Source: Methanocella paludicola SANAE | GTDB taxonomy: Archaea; Halobacteriota; Methanocellia; Methanocellales; Methanocellaceae | Reading direction: 5' to 3' | Length of the DNA stretch: 64,000 nucleotides | Assembly (NCBI RefSeq): GCF_000011005.1 | Contig: NC_013665.1 | Location: 1,837,501 to 1,901,500, forward strand | Shown: piece after piece, positions 33,655 to 41,579 of the stretch | Layout: every line of letters starts with the position of its first letter | Position numbering within the stretch: position 1 is the first letter of the stretch | Made by a program: the position numbers and the translations under genes | The notes under the pieces: model-generated | Seen by the model: only the letters and a program-made list of their open reading frames with translations | What the model was told of the DNA's origin: nothing | Database searches by the model: none

Positions 33655-34047
33655 TTATTTTAGGGTAATCCTTTTTGCACCATTTGGCCCGTTTTTACAG
33701 GGATATGGGCACTTCCCCGAGCCATGATTATCCCGGCTCGCGGCCCATTTTAACAGAGGTACGATGGCACACCTTAGCGATTTCCCCTCATCTGTCAGGT
33801 AATATTCTACACGGGGTGGTATTTCGTTGAACGACTCTCTGCCAATCAATTGTTCATTCTGGAGGTCTTTGAGCGTATCGGCCAGAGTCTTGGGGCTGAT
33901 CCCTTCCAGGTCCCCCTCGATCTGCTTGAACCGCGCCCTGCCCCGGTTCCCGATGGAATTGATGATGAGTAGAGCCCACTTCTTAGAAATAATATTGATG
34001 ATTCCATCCAGGCGGCATATGCAGAGGTACTCGCTATCTTCGGGCAT
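33655..34047 (-). CDS. HxlR-family transcriptional regulator
   Basis: A 130-aa winged-helix DNA-binding protein starting MPEDSEYLCICRLDGIINII. The HxlR hallmark is CRLDGIINIISKKWALLIINSIGNRGRARF, then EIEGDLEGISPKTLADTLKD-type recognition helix and NEQLIGRESFNEIPPRVEYY for the wing. The Cys pair near the N-terminus and CPYPC near the C-terminus could sense redox or metals. The ATG at 34047 is used because the longer frame upstream reads through the divergent gene. It is divergent from the small Cys protein and ABC exporter at 34133-36020, a likely target. Confidence 0.9.
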   Translation of the reverse strand: MPEDSEYLCICRLDGIINIISKKWALLIINSIGNRGRARFKQIEGDLEGISPKTLADTLKDLQNEQLIGRESFNEIPPRVEYYLTDEGKSLRCAIVPLLKWAASRDNHGSGKCPYPCKNGPNGAKRITLK

Positions 34048-34132
34048 AGTAACTATATTACTATAAACTTGATAGCTTATACGCTTTACTTTTAATAGTA
34101 ACATTGAAGGCGATAACGTGTGTAACACCCAT

Positions 34133-34297
34133 ATGATACAAAACTGTGGCTGCCACGAAGAATGCTGCTGCGGCATGGAGGCCGAGGACGAGGTCCAGAT
34201 GCTTGAGCTGAAGAAAAAAATGCTGCAAGTGAGGGTCAAGGCCATCGACCGTAAGATAGTCCAGCTTAAAGAGAACGAAAAGGAAGCCGGGAGCTAG
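34133..34297 (+). CDS. 54-aa protein with Cys cluster and coiled coil
   Basis: A short gene encoding MIQNCGCHEECCCGMEAEDE followed by a helical coiled coil (VQMLELKKKMLQVRVKAIDR and KIVQLKENEKEAGS). Five cysteines within the first 13 residues (5, 7, 11, 12, 13) suggest a metal site. It lies between the divergent HxlR gene and the ABC exporter, 36 bp upstream of the ATPase start, in the same direction. A hairpin straddles its stop. No clear ribosome site is seen. The function may be metal or redox sensing; that is a guess. Confidence 0.6.
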   Translation: MIQNCGCHEECCCGMEAEDEVQMLELKKKMLQVRVKAIDRKIVQLKENEKEAGS

Positions 34298-34315
34298 ACA
34301 GTCCCGGCTATTTTT
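34286..34315 (+). terminator. Hairpin at the end of the 54-aa gene
   Basis: gccggga (34286-34292) and tcccggc (34302-34308) form a 7-bp stem followed by tattttt. It straddles the stop and could attenuate the message into the ABC genes downstream. Confidence 0.5.
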
Positions 34316-34333
34316 GAATCGCGAAGGCAGGAT

Positions 34334-35256
34334 ATGACCGAGGCCATAAAAGCTCAAGGGCTCACGAAATTGTTCGGGCGAACCGCAGCCGTCGACCACG
34401 TTTCCTTCGAGGTCAGAAAAGGCGAGGTCTTCGGCTTCCTTGGCCCGAACGGGGCAGGCAAGACCACCACGATGAGGATGCTCACCGGGATAATCAAGCC
34501 CGATGAAGGTGCGGCATCCGTCATGGGCCATGACGTAGTGAAGGAGACCATCCTGGCAAAGCAGGTCAGAGGAGTAGTCCCCGACACATCGAACGCATAC
34601 GTGGACATTTCCGCGTGGCAGAACCTAATGCTTACGGGTGACCTCTATGGCGTTCCTCGGAAGCTAACGGAGGAGAGGGCCGAAAGGCTGCTCCGGAGGT
34701 TCGGGCTTTATGAGAAAAGGAACCAGGTCGTAAAAGGCTACTCCCGGGGGATGAAGCAGAGGCTCATCCTCTGCATGGCTTTGGTTAGCGAGCCCCGGTA
34801 TTGTTCTTGGATGAGCCGACTTCGGGCCTGGACGTCGAAAGCTCCCGGTTGATCAAGGACATCGTCCGCGAGGTGAACAAGGACGGTGCCACCATCTTCC
34901 TAACGACCCACAATATGGAGGAGGCGAACCAACTCTGTGACCGGATTGCGATTATAAGGATGGGCAGGATCGTGGCCGTTGATAGTCCGGAGAAGCTTAA
35001 AGCCCAGAGTAAAGGGCTTCAATCGATCGAAATCAGTTTTGACCGACCGGTGGACCTTGACAGTGTGCCCTTGAGCGGTATCACCAAGGCTGTCAAAGTG
35101 GGGGATAAGTTCAGGCTCTACACAGGCGATCCCGACTCCGTAGTTAAGCAATTGGTTGATTACGCGGAGGAAAAACGACTGAAAATCATTTCCCTTAACC
35201 TGCTCTCGCCGTCCCTGGAGGACGTTTTCGTTGAATTGACCAGGAAGGAGGCCTGA
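34334..35256 (+). pseudogene. ABC exporter ATPase with a frameshift
   Basis: The first frame (34334-34852) starts MTEAIKAQGLTKLFGRTAAV with Walker A GPNGAGKT and the signature KGYSRGMKQRL. At about 34797 the frame breaks inside Walker B: after SEPR the normal VLFLDEPTSGLDVESS continues in the +1 frame, which runs to 35256 (LEDVFVELTRKEA). Adding one G in ccccggtattg at 34795-34805 would restore a full ATPase of about 308 aa. This is either a natural inactivating mutation or a sequencing error. The partner permease follows 2 bp downstream, and an HxlR regulator is divergent upstream. Confidence 0.85.
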
Positions 35257-35258
35257 GC

Positions 35259-36020
35259 ATGCTTTCCCTTAACATGTTCATGGAGCAATTAAAGCGGTCG
35301 GTCGCCATAGCCCGGAAGGACATGAAGATCTACTACATGAAGGGGCCGGTGATCACCTTCGGGCTGATTTTCCCGTTCTTCCTGATCGTGGCGTACACGC
35401 TGGGGAGAAACGTCCCCATTAAGGACCTTTACCCTGGCATCATGGGCATGACGGTGTTCTTCACGGCGACGTCAGTAGGCCCGGCCATCATTCCGTGGGA
35501 GGTGCGCTCCCAAACCTTCGAGCGGCTTATTTCCATGCCCGTCGCGTTGTGGGCGATGCTTTTCGGGGACGTGCAGGCATCATTCTGCTTCGGCCTGGTG
35601 ATCTCCCTGCTGACGGCATTGATCGCCCCCATCATCGGCGTCTCCATCCTGCACTTACTGGTCTTTAGCTTCGCCCTCCTGCTCGGAACATTATGCTTTG
35701 CCACGCTGAGCATCCTACTCTCTGCATACCCGCCCACGGACACGCCCGGCAACACCATGATGCTCGCCTCCATGATCAAGTTCCCTCTCGTGTTCATCAG
35801 CGGCGTGTTCCTGCCGATAGGGCAAATGCCGGAGTGGGGCAGGCTGGTCTCGTATTTCTCGCCACTAACATACTACACGGACCTGGTGAGATATTCCATC
35901 GATGGTGTAAGCTATTTCCCAATCCTAGTGGATTTCACGGCTATAGCTGTCTTTACCGTCGTCTTCATGTTCGCCGCCATTAAGATCCACGAAAAGGTGC
36001 TGACACGGAGATTAACCTGA
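35259..36020 (+). CDS. ABC-2 type exporter permease
   Basis: A 253-aa permease with six helices: about 28-50, 58-82, 105-130, 136-162, 168-190 and 225-246. After the cytoplasmic RSVAIARKDMKIYYMKGPVI it has the ABC-2 segment EVRSQTFERLISMPVALWAM and FISGVFLPIGQMPEWGRLVS, the latter typical of NodJ/DrrB-like exporters. An aaggagg 7 nt before the ATG is a strong ribosome site. It would work with the ATPase directly upstream, which is frameshifted, so the transporter may be dead in this strain. Substrate unknown. Confidence 0.9.
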   Translation: MLSLNMFMEQLKRSVAIARKDMKIYYMKGPVITFGLIFPFFLIVAYTLGRNVPIKDLYPGIMGMTVFFTATSVGPAIIPWEVRSQTFERLISMPVALWAMLFGDVQASFCFGLVISLLTALIAPIIGVSILHLLVFSFALLLGTLCFATLSILLSAYPPTDTPGNTMMLASMIKFPLVFISGVFLPIGQMPEWGRLVSYFSPLTYYTDLVRYSIDGVSYFPILVDFTAIAVFTVVFMFAAIKIHEKVLTRRLT

Positions 36021-36201
36021 TATTAATCGTTTCTTTATACAATACACCGGCTATGATTTATTCTCAGGACGTCAGTTGGAAATATTTTATCATTCCCCCC
36101 GGTCTTATCATTATCGGAATTTGTGCCTGCGTGTATGATACATTACCTTCGTAAAGTGACATTAGATATTTTAACGTTTATTTAAATACCGTATTATTAC
36201 T

Positions 36202-36507
36202 ATGAGCCTGATCGATTTAAGTGCCTTAATTGAATTTTCGAGAGTGGGCCGGGTGAAAAAGGATCTGATAAAAACGAAGGGATTTAATGCGATCCTCGTG
36301 TGCTTGGACGCCGGGCAGGAGATATCTCCCCACCCCGAGCCTTACGAGGTGCTGTTCGTTGTAATCGAGGGTGAGGGAACGATTACCTGTGGAGATGGCC
36401 GATACGGTGTCAAGCCCGGGAGCGCTGTCTATGTTAAAAATGGCGAGGACCGCGGGATTAGGTGTGATAAAAGGATGGCGGTCGTGGGGATACAGGAAGC
36501 CCATTAG
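36202..36507 (+). CDS. Small cupin-domain protein
   Basis: A 101-aa single beta-barrel cupin. The first cupin box is DAGQEISPHPEPYEVLFVVIEGEG (metal His/Glu pattern partly changed: H-P-E-P-Y-E), and the second is GVKPGSAVYVKNGEDRGIR. KGFNAILVCL and GIQEAH frame the barrel. It could bind a small ligand or metal; the function is unknown. A TATA-like tatttaaata lies upstream. A truncated ABC-ATPase start follows 15 bp downstream, so it may have headed a transport operon. Confidence 0.85.
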   Translation: MSLIDLSALIEFSRVGRVKKDLIKTKGFNAILVCLDAGQEISPHPEPYEVLFVVIEGEGTITCGDGRYGVKPGSAVYVKNGEDRGIRCDKRMAVVGIQEAH

Positions 36508-36521
36508 CGGTGGTGATGCGA

Positions 36522-36572
36522 ATGAGCTCCATTGAAACCCGTGGGCTGACTAAACTTGGTCTCATACATTAG
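36522..36572 (+). pseudogene. Truncated start of an ABC-transporter ATPase
   Basis: MSSIETRGLTKLGLIH then stop. SIETRGLTKL matches the first strand of ABC-2 ATPases (compare AIKAQGLTKLFG at 34334). A ggtgg 8 nt upstream fits a real start, but the frame ends after 16 codons and the rest of the gene is missing; a decayed kinase tail follows. Confidence 0.4.
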
Positions 36573-36622
36573 CTGTGAGAATCTTGTTTTTCCAGACAAC
36601 AGATGCTATCATTAAATCATTG

Positions 36623-36792
36623 ATGTTCGAGAGGTTTCGGAAAGAATACGAAGGCCATCGGCAATGGCTTGGGCCTTTACCTGGTCAAGTCGCTCGTAGA
36701 GTACTTCCGCGGTACAGTCCATGTCTAAGACCGTGTGCTAGGCGACCATAAAAGGGCATCAGGTTCGTGCTCACGCTGCTGGCTGTTGATAA
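36623..36792 (+). pseudogene. Decayed histidine-kinase C-terminus
   Basis: The kinase end can be read across frames: FERFRKEYEG, a GNGLGLYLVKSLVE box, EYFRGTVHV, a stop, DRVLGDHK and FVLTLLAVDK. It has at least one frameshift and an internal stop. The stop at 36790 is immediately followed by hairpin element copy 2, as in the 3' flank of the intact kinases. Confidence 0.75.
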
Positions 36793-36920
36793 ATAATTAT
36801 TATCCAGATATTTTTATAAGAAAAGTGTCCAGAAAGTCGATGCCTAACTATATCCCCGAAACATAAGTGGGGGGGATATAGTTAGCAGGCCAGAAACCGG
36901 ACTGTTTTCTTATAAAACAA
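36792..36920. repeat. Hairpin element family H, copy 2
   Basis: The left arm attattatccagatattttt-ataagaaaa is followed by a core hairpin with a perfect 14-bp stem, ctaactatatcccc and ggggatatagttag (36844-36885), then a right arm ggactgttttcttataaaac. It lies directly after the kinase remnant. 36921-37123 holds only AT-rich promoter-like sequence for the next gene. Confidence 0.8.
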
Positions 36921-37123
36921 GAAGTATAATAAATAGTAGCTATTCAAGGGCGTATTTTATAACGTTGTGTAATTAAACAATATTAAAGGTTATTTACAGA
37001 TTAATTTGTCATTCTTCCGTATATACCCAAGCAGTAGTGCTTTTACCGGTGTTTAGGCTTAAATATATAATATAAATTATATAATAATTATATTTTAAAT
37101 AATAAGCCTTAGAGGTGTTAACC

Positions 37124-37669
37124 ATGAGAACAACACGAATGATAATTGTGGCCATGCTGGTGATAGCACTACTTGCCGCGGCCATTACTCCAGTGTCCGC
37201 TGTTACAGATCCTTCTAATTTGAATAAGAACAATGGTAAAGACTTCAAGAGTTTAGAAAAAATTTTGAAAATTCTCGAGAAGATACATAAAAAGGTTACG
37301 AAATTCTTTGAGAAGCAGGGGTTTGTGGCAGGTGGCGTGCCCGAAGTGTTTAAGACTTTAACACTCAACCCCGATGGGACATGGCACATCGCCATATACC
37401 AGACGGTACCCACGGATTTTACGGGGTTCATCTATGATTATCCGGTTAACCTTGTGCCCATTCCAGGATCGTTCACTCCTATACAACCTAACGTAGTGAA
37501 TGAGGGGTATATAGAATATGATAACCTACCACCGGGCACCTATGTGCTACAATTCAACGCAACACAGCCCGTCTCGGGATACGTCGCCGACGAGGTATAC
37601 AGTAGTGGTATTAATATCCCTGTTGCATACTGGTCCAGTTATAATGTGACAGGATATAACGAATTTTAG
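37124..37669 (+). CDS. Secreted protein, 181 aa, unknown function
   Basis: The protein has a signal peptide, MRTTRMIIVAMLVIALLAAA to TPVSA, then a Lys/Glu-rich helical segment (KDFKSLEKILKILEKIHKKV, about 38-60) and a beta-rich C-terminal domain (LTLNPDGTWHIAIYQTVPTD, then YDNLPPGTYVLQFNATQPVS) that resembles a prealbumin- or Cna-B-like sandwich. The ATG at 37124 has gaggtg 6 nt upstream; a GTG at 37115 is unlikely. It stands alone, convergent with the TBP gene across the R3a repeat. AT-rich TATA-like sequence precedes it. No family recognised. Confidence 0.7.
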   Translation: MRTTRMIIVAMLVIALLAAAITPVSAVTDPSNLNKNNGKDFKSLEKILKILEKIHKKVTKFFEKQGFVAGGVPEVFKTLTLNPDGTWHIAIYQTVPTDFTGFIYDYPVNLVPIPGSFTPIQPNVVNEGYIEYDNLPPGTYVLQFNATQPVSGYVADEVYSSGINIPVAYWSSYNVTGYNEF

Positions 37670-37767
37670 ATATGACGAGTATGGAAATGAGGCAACACCG
37701 GCCTGCTGATGTGCCGGTATTTTATCATATTAACAAAGTAAGCTATTATTATCCAAATATTTTTGAT

Positions 37768-38152
37768 TCTTCCGCGGTTTTGGGATGAATATTTTTTTAT
37801 CCTTTTCTAGTTATGCCGTCGTTGAGTGGTCCAACCACAGGGGCACGGAGCGCACGGGAGTTACACAGAGTTTTCTTATAATTTGAGACTCAGAGAGCTC
37901 AGAGGCCGGTTTATTGGCTTTCCTGGGGCACAGAGTTTATTGAGGCCCGATTGACCAATAAACAATAATGCGGTTTATCCTCGCCAGTGCCTCTTTCAAC
38001 TCCGTGCCCCGGGAATGTTATAAACCCGTCCCCTGTGCCCTCTGAGCCTTCCTTTATAAGAAAACTCCGTGAAACTCAGCGCTCTCCGTGCCCCTGTGGT
38101 TGGACCACTCAACGACGGCATAACATAAAAACGAGCGAAGGCATCAGCCAAA
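37768..38152. repeat. Long inverted-repeat element, family R3, copy a (385 bp)
   Basis: The left arm from 37810 (gttatgccgtcgttgagtgg, then tccaaccacaggggcacggag) and the right arm ending 38124 are perfect inverted copies over 41 bp, and the arms continue with cacagag/ctccgtg words. A near-identical copy (outer part ttccgcggttttgggatgaa included) is at 56282-56669. It lies between convergent genes. The open frames of about 60-80 codons in both copies are repeat-derived and not genes. Confidence 0.93.
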
Positions 38153-38267
38153 ACGATGAACTATACTCCCCCAATTAAATCTGAAATTAGGACCAGGCGG
38201 TTCCGGGTGTAACAACAGAATATCCGATGTACGAAGTGTACAAAGAAAAATGGGCGAGAAGGCTGCC

Positions 38268-38834
38268 TTATATTAAGGCGAGGCCCTCGAGCTCCTTGAC
38301 GATATGGTCGACGGCCGCTTCGGCGTCCTCGGGCTTCTTGCCGCCGGTGACGACGAGCTTGCCGCTGCCGAATAACAAAACTACGACCTTTGGGCTGTCC
38401 AGCCTATAAACTAAGCCCGGGAACTGCTCGGGCTCGTACTCGATGTTCTCGAGGCCGAGGCCGATGGCGATGGCGTTCAGGTTAAGCACCGAGCCCAGGT
38501 CTACCGATGAGACGATGTTCTGCACGACGATCTCCGGATTTGGCATTACCTTGATGCCGACGCTGCTCATTTTTTTGAATACCTTATCCAGGCCTTTGCC
38601 CACATCCTCGACTTTCTTGGCGCCCGTGCAGACGATCTTGCCGCTTCTGAAGATGAGAGACGCCGTCCTGGGGTCTTTTGTCCTGTATACTGATCCCGGG
38701 AACTGTTCCGGGTCATAGTCCCCACCCATATCGAGAGACACACGTGTCAGATCATCTATCTCATGTCCGATAGCAGTGGATGCCACGACGTTCTCGATCC
38801 TTATCGTTTTTTTCGCTTCTTCAGCTTTACTCAT
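38268..38834 (-). CDS. tbp: TATA-binding protein
   Basis: An archaeal TBP of 188 aa that recognises the TATA box and recruits TFB and RNA polymerase. It shows the two imperfect repeats: IRIENVVASTAIGHEIDDLT to VCTGAKKVEDVGKGLDKV, and IVVQNIVSSVDLGSVLNLNA to LVVTGGKKPEDAEAAVDHIV. Each repeat has the EPEQFPG-(S/L)VYR core (YDPEQFPGSVYRTKDP and YEPEQFPGLVYRLDSP), and the short acidic tail ends KELEGLALI. The ATG at 38834 gives MSKAEEAKK; one at 38840 is also possible. The promoter has a perfect inverted repeat (38900-38920) just upstream of the TATA region. Confidence 0.96.
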   Translation of the reverse strand: MSKAEEAKKTIRIENVVASTAIGHEIDDLTRVSLDMGGDYDPEQFPGSVYRTKDPRTASLIFRSGKIVCTGAKKVEDVGKGLDKVFKKMSSVGIKVMPNPEIVVQNIVSSVDLGSVLNLNAIAIGLGLENIEYEPEQFPGLVYRLDSPKVVVLLFGSGKLVVTGGKKPEDAEAAVDHIVKELEGLALI

Positions 38835-38899
38835 AGGCATACATCTCTAACATTTTCCAAATACCCACCAATAACGAGTATTTATCAAATATTTGCATT

Positions 38900-38920
38900 A
38901 GGTACTATTTGCTAGTACCT
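38900..38920 (-). promoter_or_regulatory. Perfect inverted repeat upstream of the tbp promoter
   Basis: aggtacta tttgc tagtacct, an 8-5-8 palindrome. It lies upstream of an AT-rich TATA-like region (38878-38895, reading leftward) of the TBP gene, which places it around -45 to -65. It suits an activator or autoregulatory site. Confidence 0.5.
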
Positions 38921-39111
38921 ACGGTCACCCGCCATGGCGCCAGGAATCCATTACAATGAAAAGAACTGGAGAATAAAAATGGGCGCCAGTAAAATTGACA
39001 CCACATAGGCTAAAATAGGCGTGAAGGCTGTACATCTGTGTCAATATAATAACGAACTTCAAATCTAAATTCCAGAATATACCTAACAATTGCTGAACAA
39101 GTAGGTGTTTT
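38921..39111. other. Intergenic stretch between tbp and the hairpin element
   Basis: I see no gene, tRNA or clear regulatory signal here. Short AT-rich runs and a gcgcc-containing stretch (38943 and 38981) are the only features. Confidence 0.5.
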
Positions 39112-39237
39112 ACTATTTAACTATTTTTATAAGGAAATAGTCCAAAAACGAGGAACTGACTATATACCCTGAAATAGAAGTGGGGGGTATATGGTATCTT
39201 TTAAATCTGGACTTTTTTTATAAAAATAACTGAATAA
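39112..39237. repeat. Hairpin element family H, copy 3
   Basis: The left arm is ctatttttataaggaaatag-tccaaaaacg, the core gactatataccctgaaatag-aagtggggggtatat and the right arm ctggactttttttataaaaa-taac. It shares the core with copies 1, 2 and 4. 39238-39390 holds nothing else I recognise. Confidence 0.78.
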
Positions 39238-39394
39238 CATTTTTTATAGTCACATCATCTGGCGTCTCTTCAGCGACAACCTCACCTCCATTTTTCCCAC
39301 CATCGGGCGTCTGTCCATAATCCGATGCGTGTGTTGTTGCACTTCGGGCTGTCTGATTTCTTACTATTATGTTTGTCACCGGCCATGGGGCAAC

Positions 39395-39449
39395 TTATTT
39401 ATACATTGTGACACACAGTATACTGTGTGGCAGTATAAATTGTGCCACA
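39395..39449 (+). promoter_or_regulatory. padR promoter with overlapping palindromic operators
   Basis: A TATA box ttatttatac (39395-39404) is followed by a perfect 16-bp palindrome acacagta-tactgtgt (39413-39428) and a second inverted repeat tgtggca...tgccaca (39426-39449). They cover the expected transcription start of the PadR gene, as in autorepressed PadR systems. Confidence 0.7.
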
Positions 39450-39476
39450 TGTTATCTGGCGAGAAAAGTGATACAG

Positions 39477-39818
39477 ATGGACGCTATCTTGGAACGGTTC
39501 GAGACGGAGGTCAGGCGGGGTGTGATGCAGGTGACCATCATGTGTCTCCTCGATCAGGAATCCTACGGCTACGACATCATCCGGAACCTGAAGGAGGTCG
39601 GCATTGAGGTCGACGACGGCACGCTCTACCCGATCCTCCGCCGGCTCGAAGACGACCAGCTCCTCGTGAGCCGCTGGGAGATGAAGGGGCCGCGCCCCAG
39701 GAAGTACTACGTGATCACGGAATACGGAAGGGACGTAAGAGAGAAAATGCTGACTTCACTCGCGTCGATGAACACGGCGCTGGAGACGATGAAAAGCCGG
39801 ATACGGAGGAAGGACTGA
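39477..39818 (+). CDS. PadR-family transcriptional regulator
   Basis: A 113-aa winged-helix repressor starting MDAILERFETEVRRGVMQVT. The PadR pattern is clear: IMCLLDQESYGYDIIRNLKE, then GIEVDDGTLYPILRRLEDDQ (recognition helix) and LLVSRWEMKGPRPRKYYVIT (wing), with a C-terminal dimerisation helix. The downstream membrane protein starts directly after its stop (TGA ATG), so the two form an operon. Palindromic sites over its promoter suggest autoregulation. PadR proteins of this type often control the adjacent HAAS-domain membrane protein. Confidence 0.93.
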   Translation: MDAILERFETEVRRGVMQVTIMCLLDQESYGYDIIRNLKEVGIEVDDGTLYPILRRLEDDQLLVSRWEMKGPRPRKYYVITEYGRDVREKMLTSLASMNTALETMKSRIRRKD

Positions 39819-40760
39819 ATGTACGAGAGATTGATCGACGAATACGTTGGAAAGGTCACGAAAGACATGGGCGCAAAGCAGCGTGACGAGGTCGGCAATG
39901 AGCTTAAGGCGCACATATACGACAGCGCCGAAGCTATCACGGCAAAGCGGGGCGCCGGTGTTGACGAAGCGGCCGTCCAGGAAGTGCTGTCGAAGATGAT
40001 GGCGCCCGAAAAGCTCGCGGCCATGTACCCGTCTAAGGAAACGTTCCTGCGAAAGAGCGGGGTGTGGAAAGCCGTCCAGGCCCTCGCGGGCATAGCCGTC
40101 GCCTTCCTACTGCTGGCCGCGATCATATACGCCGTGGCCCCCGAGGCGGCCGGCATATCGGTCGGCGTGATCCTCTCGGTCGTGTCGGCGCTGGCGCTGG
40201 CGATCGTCGCACTGGTGGCCATATTCTTCCTCATCTACCTGTATGAGTCCAGGCTCAAGCTGACCTACGAAGCCCGGCTGTGCAGGCTTGTCAAAAGCCT
40301 CGAATACCCCGCTTCGCCCCTCGAGGTAGGCATCGTGATCGCCCTGTCGGTCTTCGGGTTGATCTTCATCTTGTTGCTCTGGCCCTACGTGCCCTTCCTC
40401 GCTGACTTCGGCACCGGCAGGCTGGTGCCGCTGTTTTCGCCGGCATTCGCCACGTTCGTACCCTACTACGTGCTGTGGCTGGTGGCAGAGATCGCTGTCC
40501 AGCTACTGTACCTGGCGCTACGGCAGAAGTGGGTGCCGTCTCTCGCGGAGACAGGGCTGAGCCTTGCCAGCGCCCTGCTGACCTTGTGGGTCCTCCAGGC
40601 CTTCCCGTTCAACCTAGAACTATCGGTGACGATCCAGGCAGGCATCAAGGTACTGCTGGCCCTGTGCATCCTGGGCACGCTGATCGACGCCGCCCAGAAG
40701 CTATGGCAGACTGCCAGGTTTTTCATCTATGGAGATTTCCGGAATACCCCGGTGGATTAG
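39819..40760 (+). CDS. HAAS-domain membrane protein, PadR-associated
   Basis: A 313-aa protein. The N-terminal 80 residues form a HAAS-type helical domain (DEYVGKVTKDMGAKQRDEVG, then VQEVLSKMMAPEKLAAMYP), followed by about seven membrane helices (from about residue 92: WKAVQALAGIAVAFLLLAAI, then a second pair near 125-150, and more to 300). The tail is FFIYGDFRNTPVD. HAAS domains commonly lie next to PadR regulators and are thought to sense membrane state. It starts immediately after the PadR stop. The function is unknown; a stress-sensing membrane protein is most likely. Confidence 0.82.
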   Translation: MYERLIDEYVGKVTKDMGAKQRDEVGNELKAHIYDSAEAITAKRGAGVDEAAVQEVLSKMMAPEKLAAMYPSKETFLRKSGVWKAVQALAGIAVAFLLLAAIIYAVAPEAAGISVGVILSVVSALALAIVALVAIFFLIYLYESRLKLTYEARLCRLVKSLEYPASPLEVGIVIALSVFGLIFILLLWPYVPFLADFGTGRLVPLFSPAFATFVPYYVLWLVAEIAVQLLYLALRQKWVPSLAETGLSLASALLTLWVLQAFPFNLELSVTIQAGIKVLLALCILGTLIDAAQKLWQTARFFIYGDFRNTPVD

Positions 40761-40919
40761 GCCGGCCTTCCACCTTCCATGAAAATACCCGGACCGGCCG
40801 TCGACAGCCGGCATAAGCCTTGGTCGAGGCCGGGATGAAGAAAGGAAAAATGTCTTGACATGATAGCTGTCGCTATCGCTATGAAACGTAACAAATAAAC
40901 TCATGCTGGAGGAAAAGAA

Positions 40920-41402
40920 ATGGCAAATCATTCTGTAAAAATACTGGAAGATGTAAAGATAGACGTGAAGCTGAAGATTGCGGCATTGTGGACGACGATG
41001 ATGCTGTTGTTCGCCTACGGGGATATTTTCAGCTATTTCCGCCCGGGGCTTATCGAGGATATCCTCAAGGGGACGGTCGCAGGTAACCAGATCGATCAGG
41101 TATTCCTGATGTTCACGACGGTATACGTTTTGATCCCTAGCCTGATGGTTTTCCTGTCCCTGGTGCTGAAGCCCGGGATTAACCGCCTGGCCAACATCGT
41201 GCTGGCAGTGGTTTATGCCGCCAGTATCATGTTATTCTGCGTAGGGGAGACGTGGGCATATTACATCTTCCTGAGCATCCTGGAATGCGCGGTTCTGGCA
41301 ATGGTTGTATGGTTTGCGTGGAAGTGGCCCGCGCAGGGATCACCCATAATAAAACCTAACGATAAGGCTTCGAATACGGCAGCCCCTAAAGCCATCCAGT
41401 AA
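40920..41402 (+). CDS. DUF6326-like four-helix membrane protein
   Basis: A 160-aa protein starting MANHSVKILEDVKIDVKLKI with four membrane helices at about 20-40, 63-83, 90-112 and 115-137. ALWTTMMLLFAYGDIFSYFR and PGINRLANIVLAVVYAASIM fit the small DUF6326 membrane family, of unknown function. The hydrophilic tail ends NTAAPKAIQ. An agg lies at 40911-40913 ahead of the ATG. It follows the PadR/HAAS operon by 159 bp and may be controlled with it. Confidence 0.75.
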   Translation: MANHSVKILEDVKIDVKLKIAALWTTMMLLFAYGDIFSYFRPGLIEDILKGTVAGNQIDQVFLMFTTVYVLIPSLMVFLSLVLKPGINRLANIVLAVVYAASIMLFCVGETWAYYIFLSILECAVLAMVVWFAWKWPAQGSPIIKPNDKASNTAAPKAIQ

Positions 41403-41579
41403 CCAGGTACTATATACCGGCTGCCGATAACCTGGTAAGGACAAGTGGCCGGGTTTCATCTTTTTAATTATAGTTCCCCATACTTGATATGCCCACGACA
41501 CACGGGGCTTGAGTCATAAGACATAAACATCTCCGCGGGGCAAATGATCGCAGAGCGTTCGCGCAATAAAAGCCAAAGA
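41403..41579. other. Intergenic stretch after the DUF6326 gene
   Basis: No gene is seen. A weak inverted repeat ccaggta...aacctgg (41402-41440) could be a terminator. Hairpin element copy 4 and a partial R2 repeat follow before the TIR gene. Confidence 0.4.

Noticed and set aside
37987-38178. Small frame in R3a, and its counterpart 56504-56749 in R3b
   Set aside because: The two similar peptides come from the repeat sequence itself; no ribosome site and Arg/Pro/Cys-rich composition.
39329-39607. Open frame overlapping the padR start
   Set aside because: It is out of frame with PadR and runs through the operator region; the PadR frame has clear family motifs.
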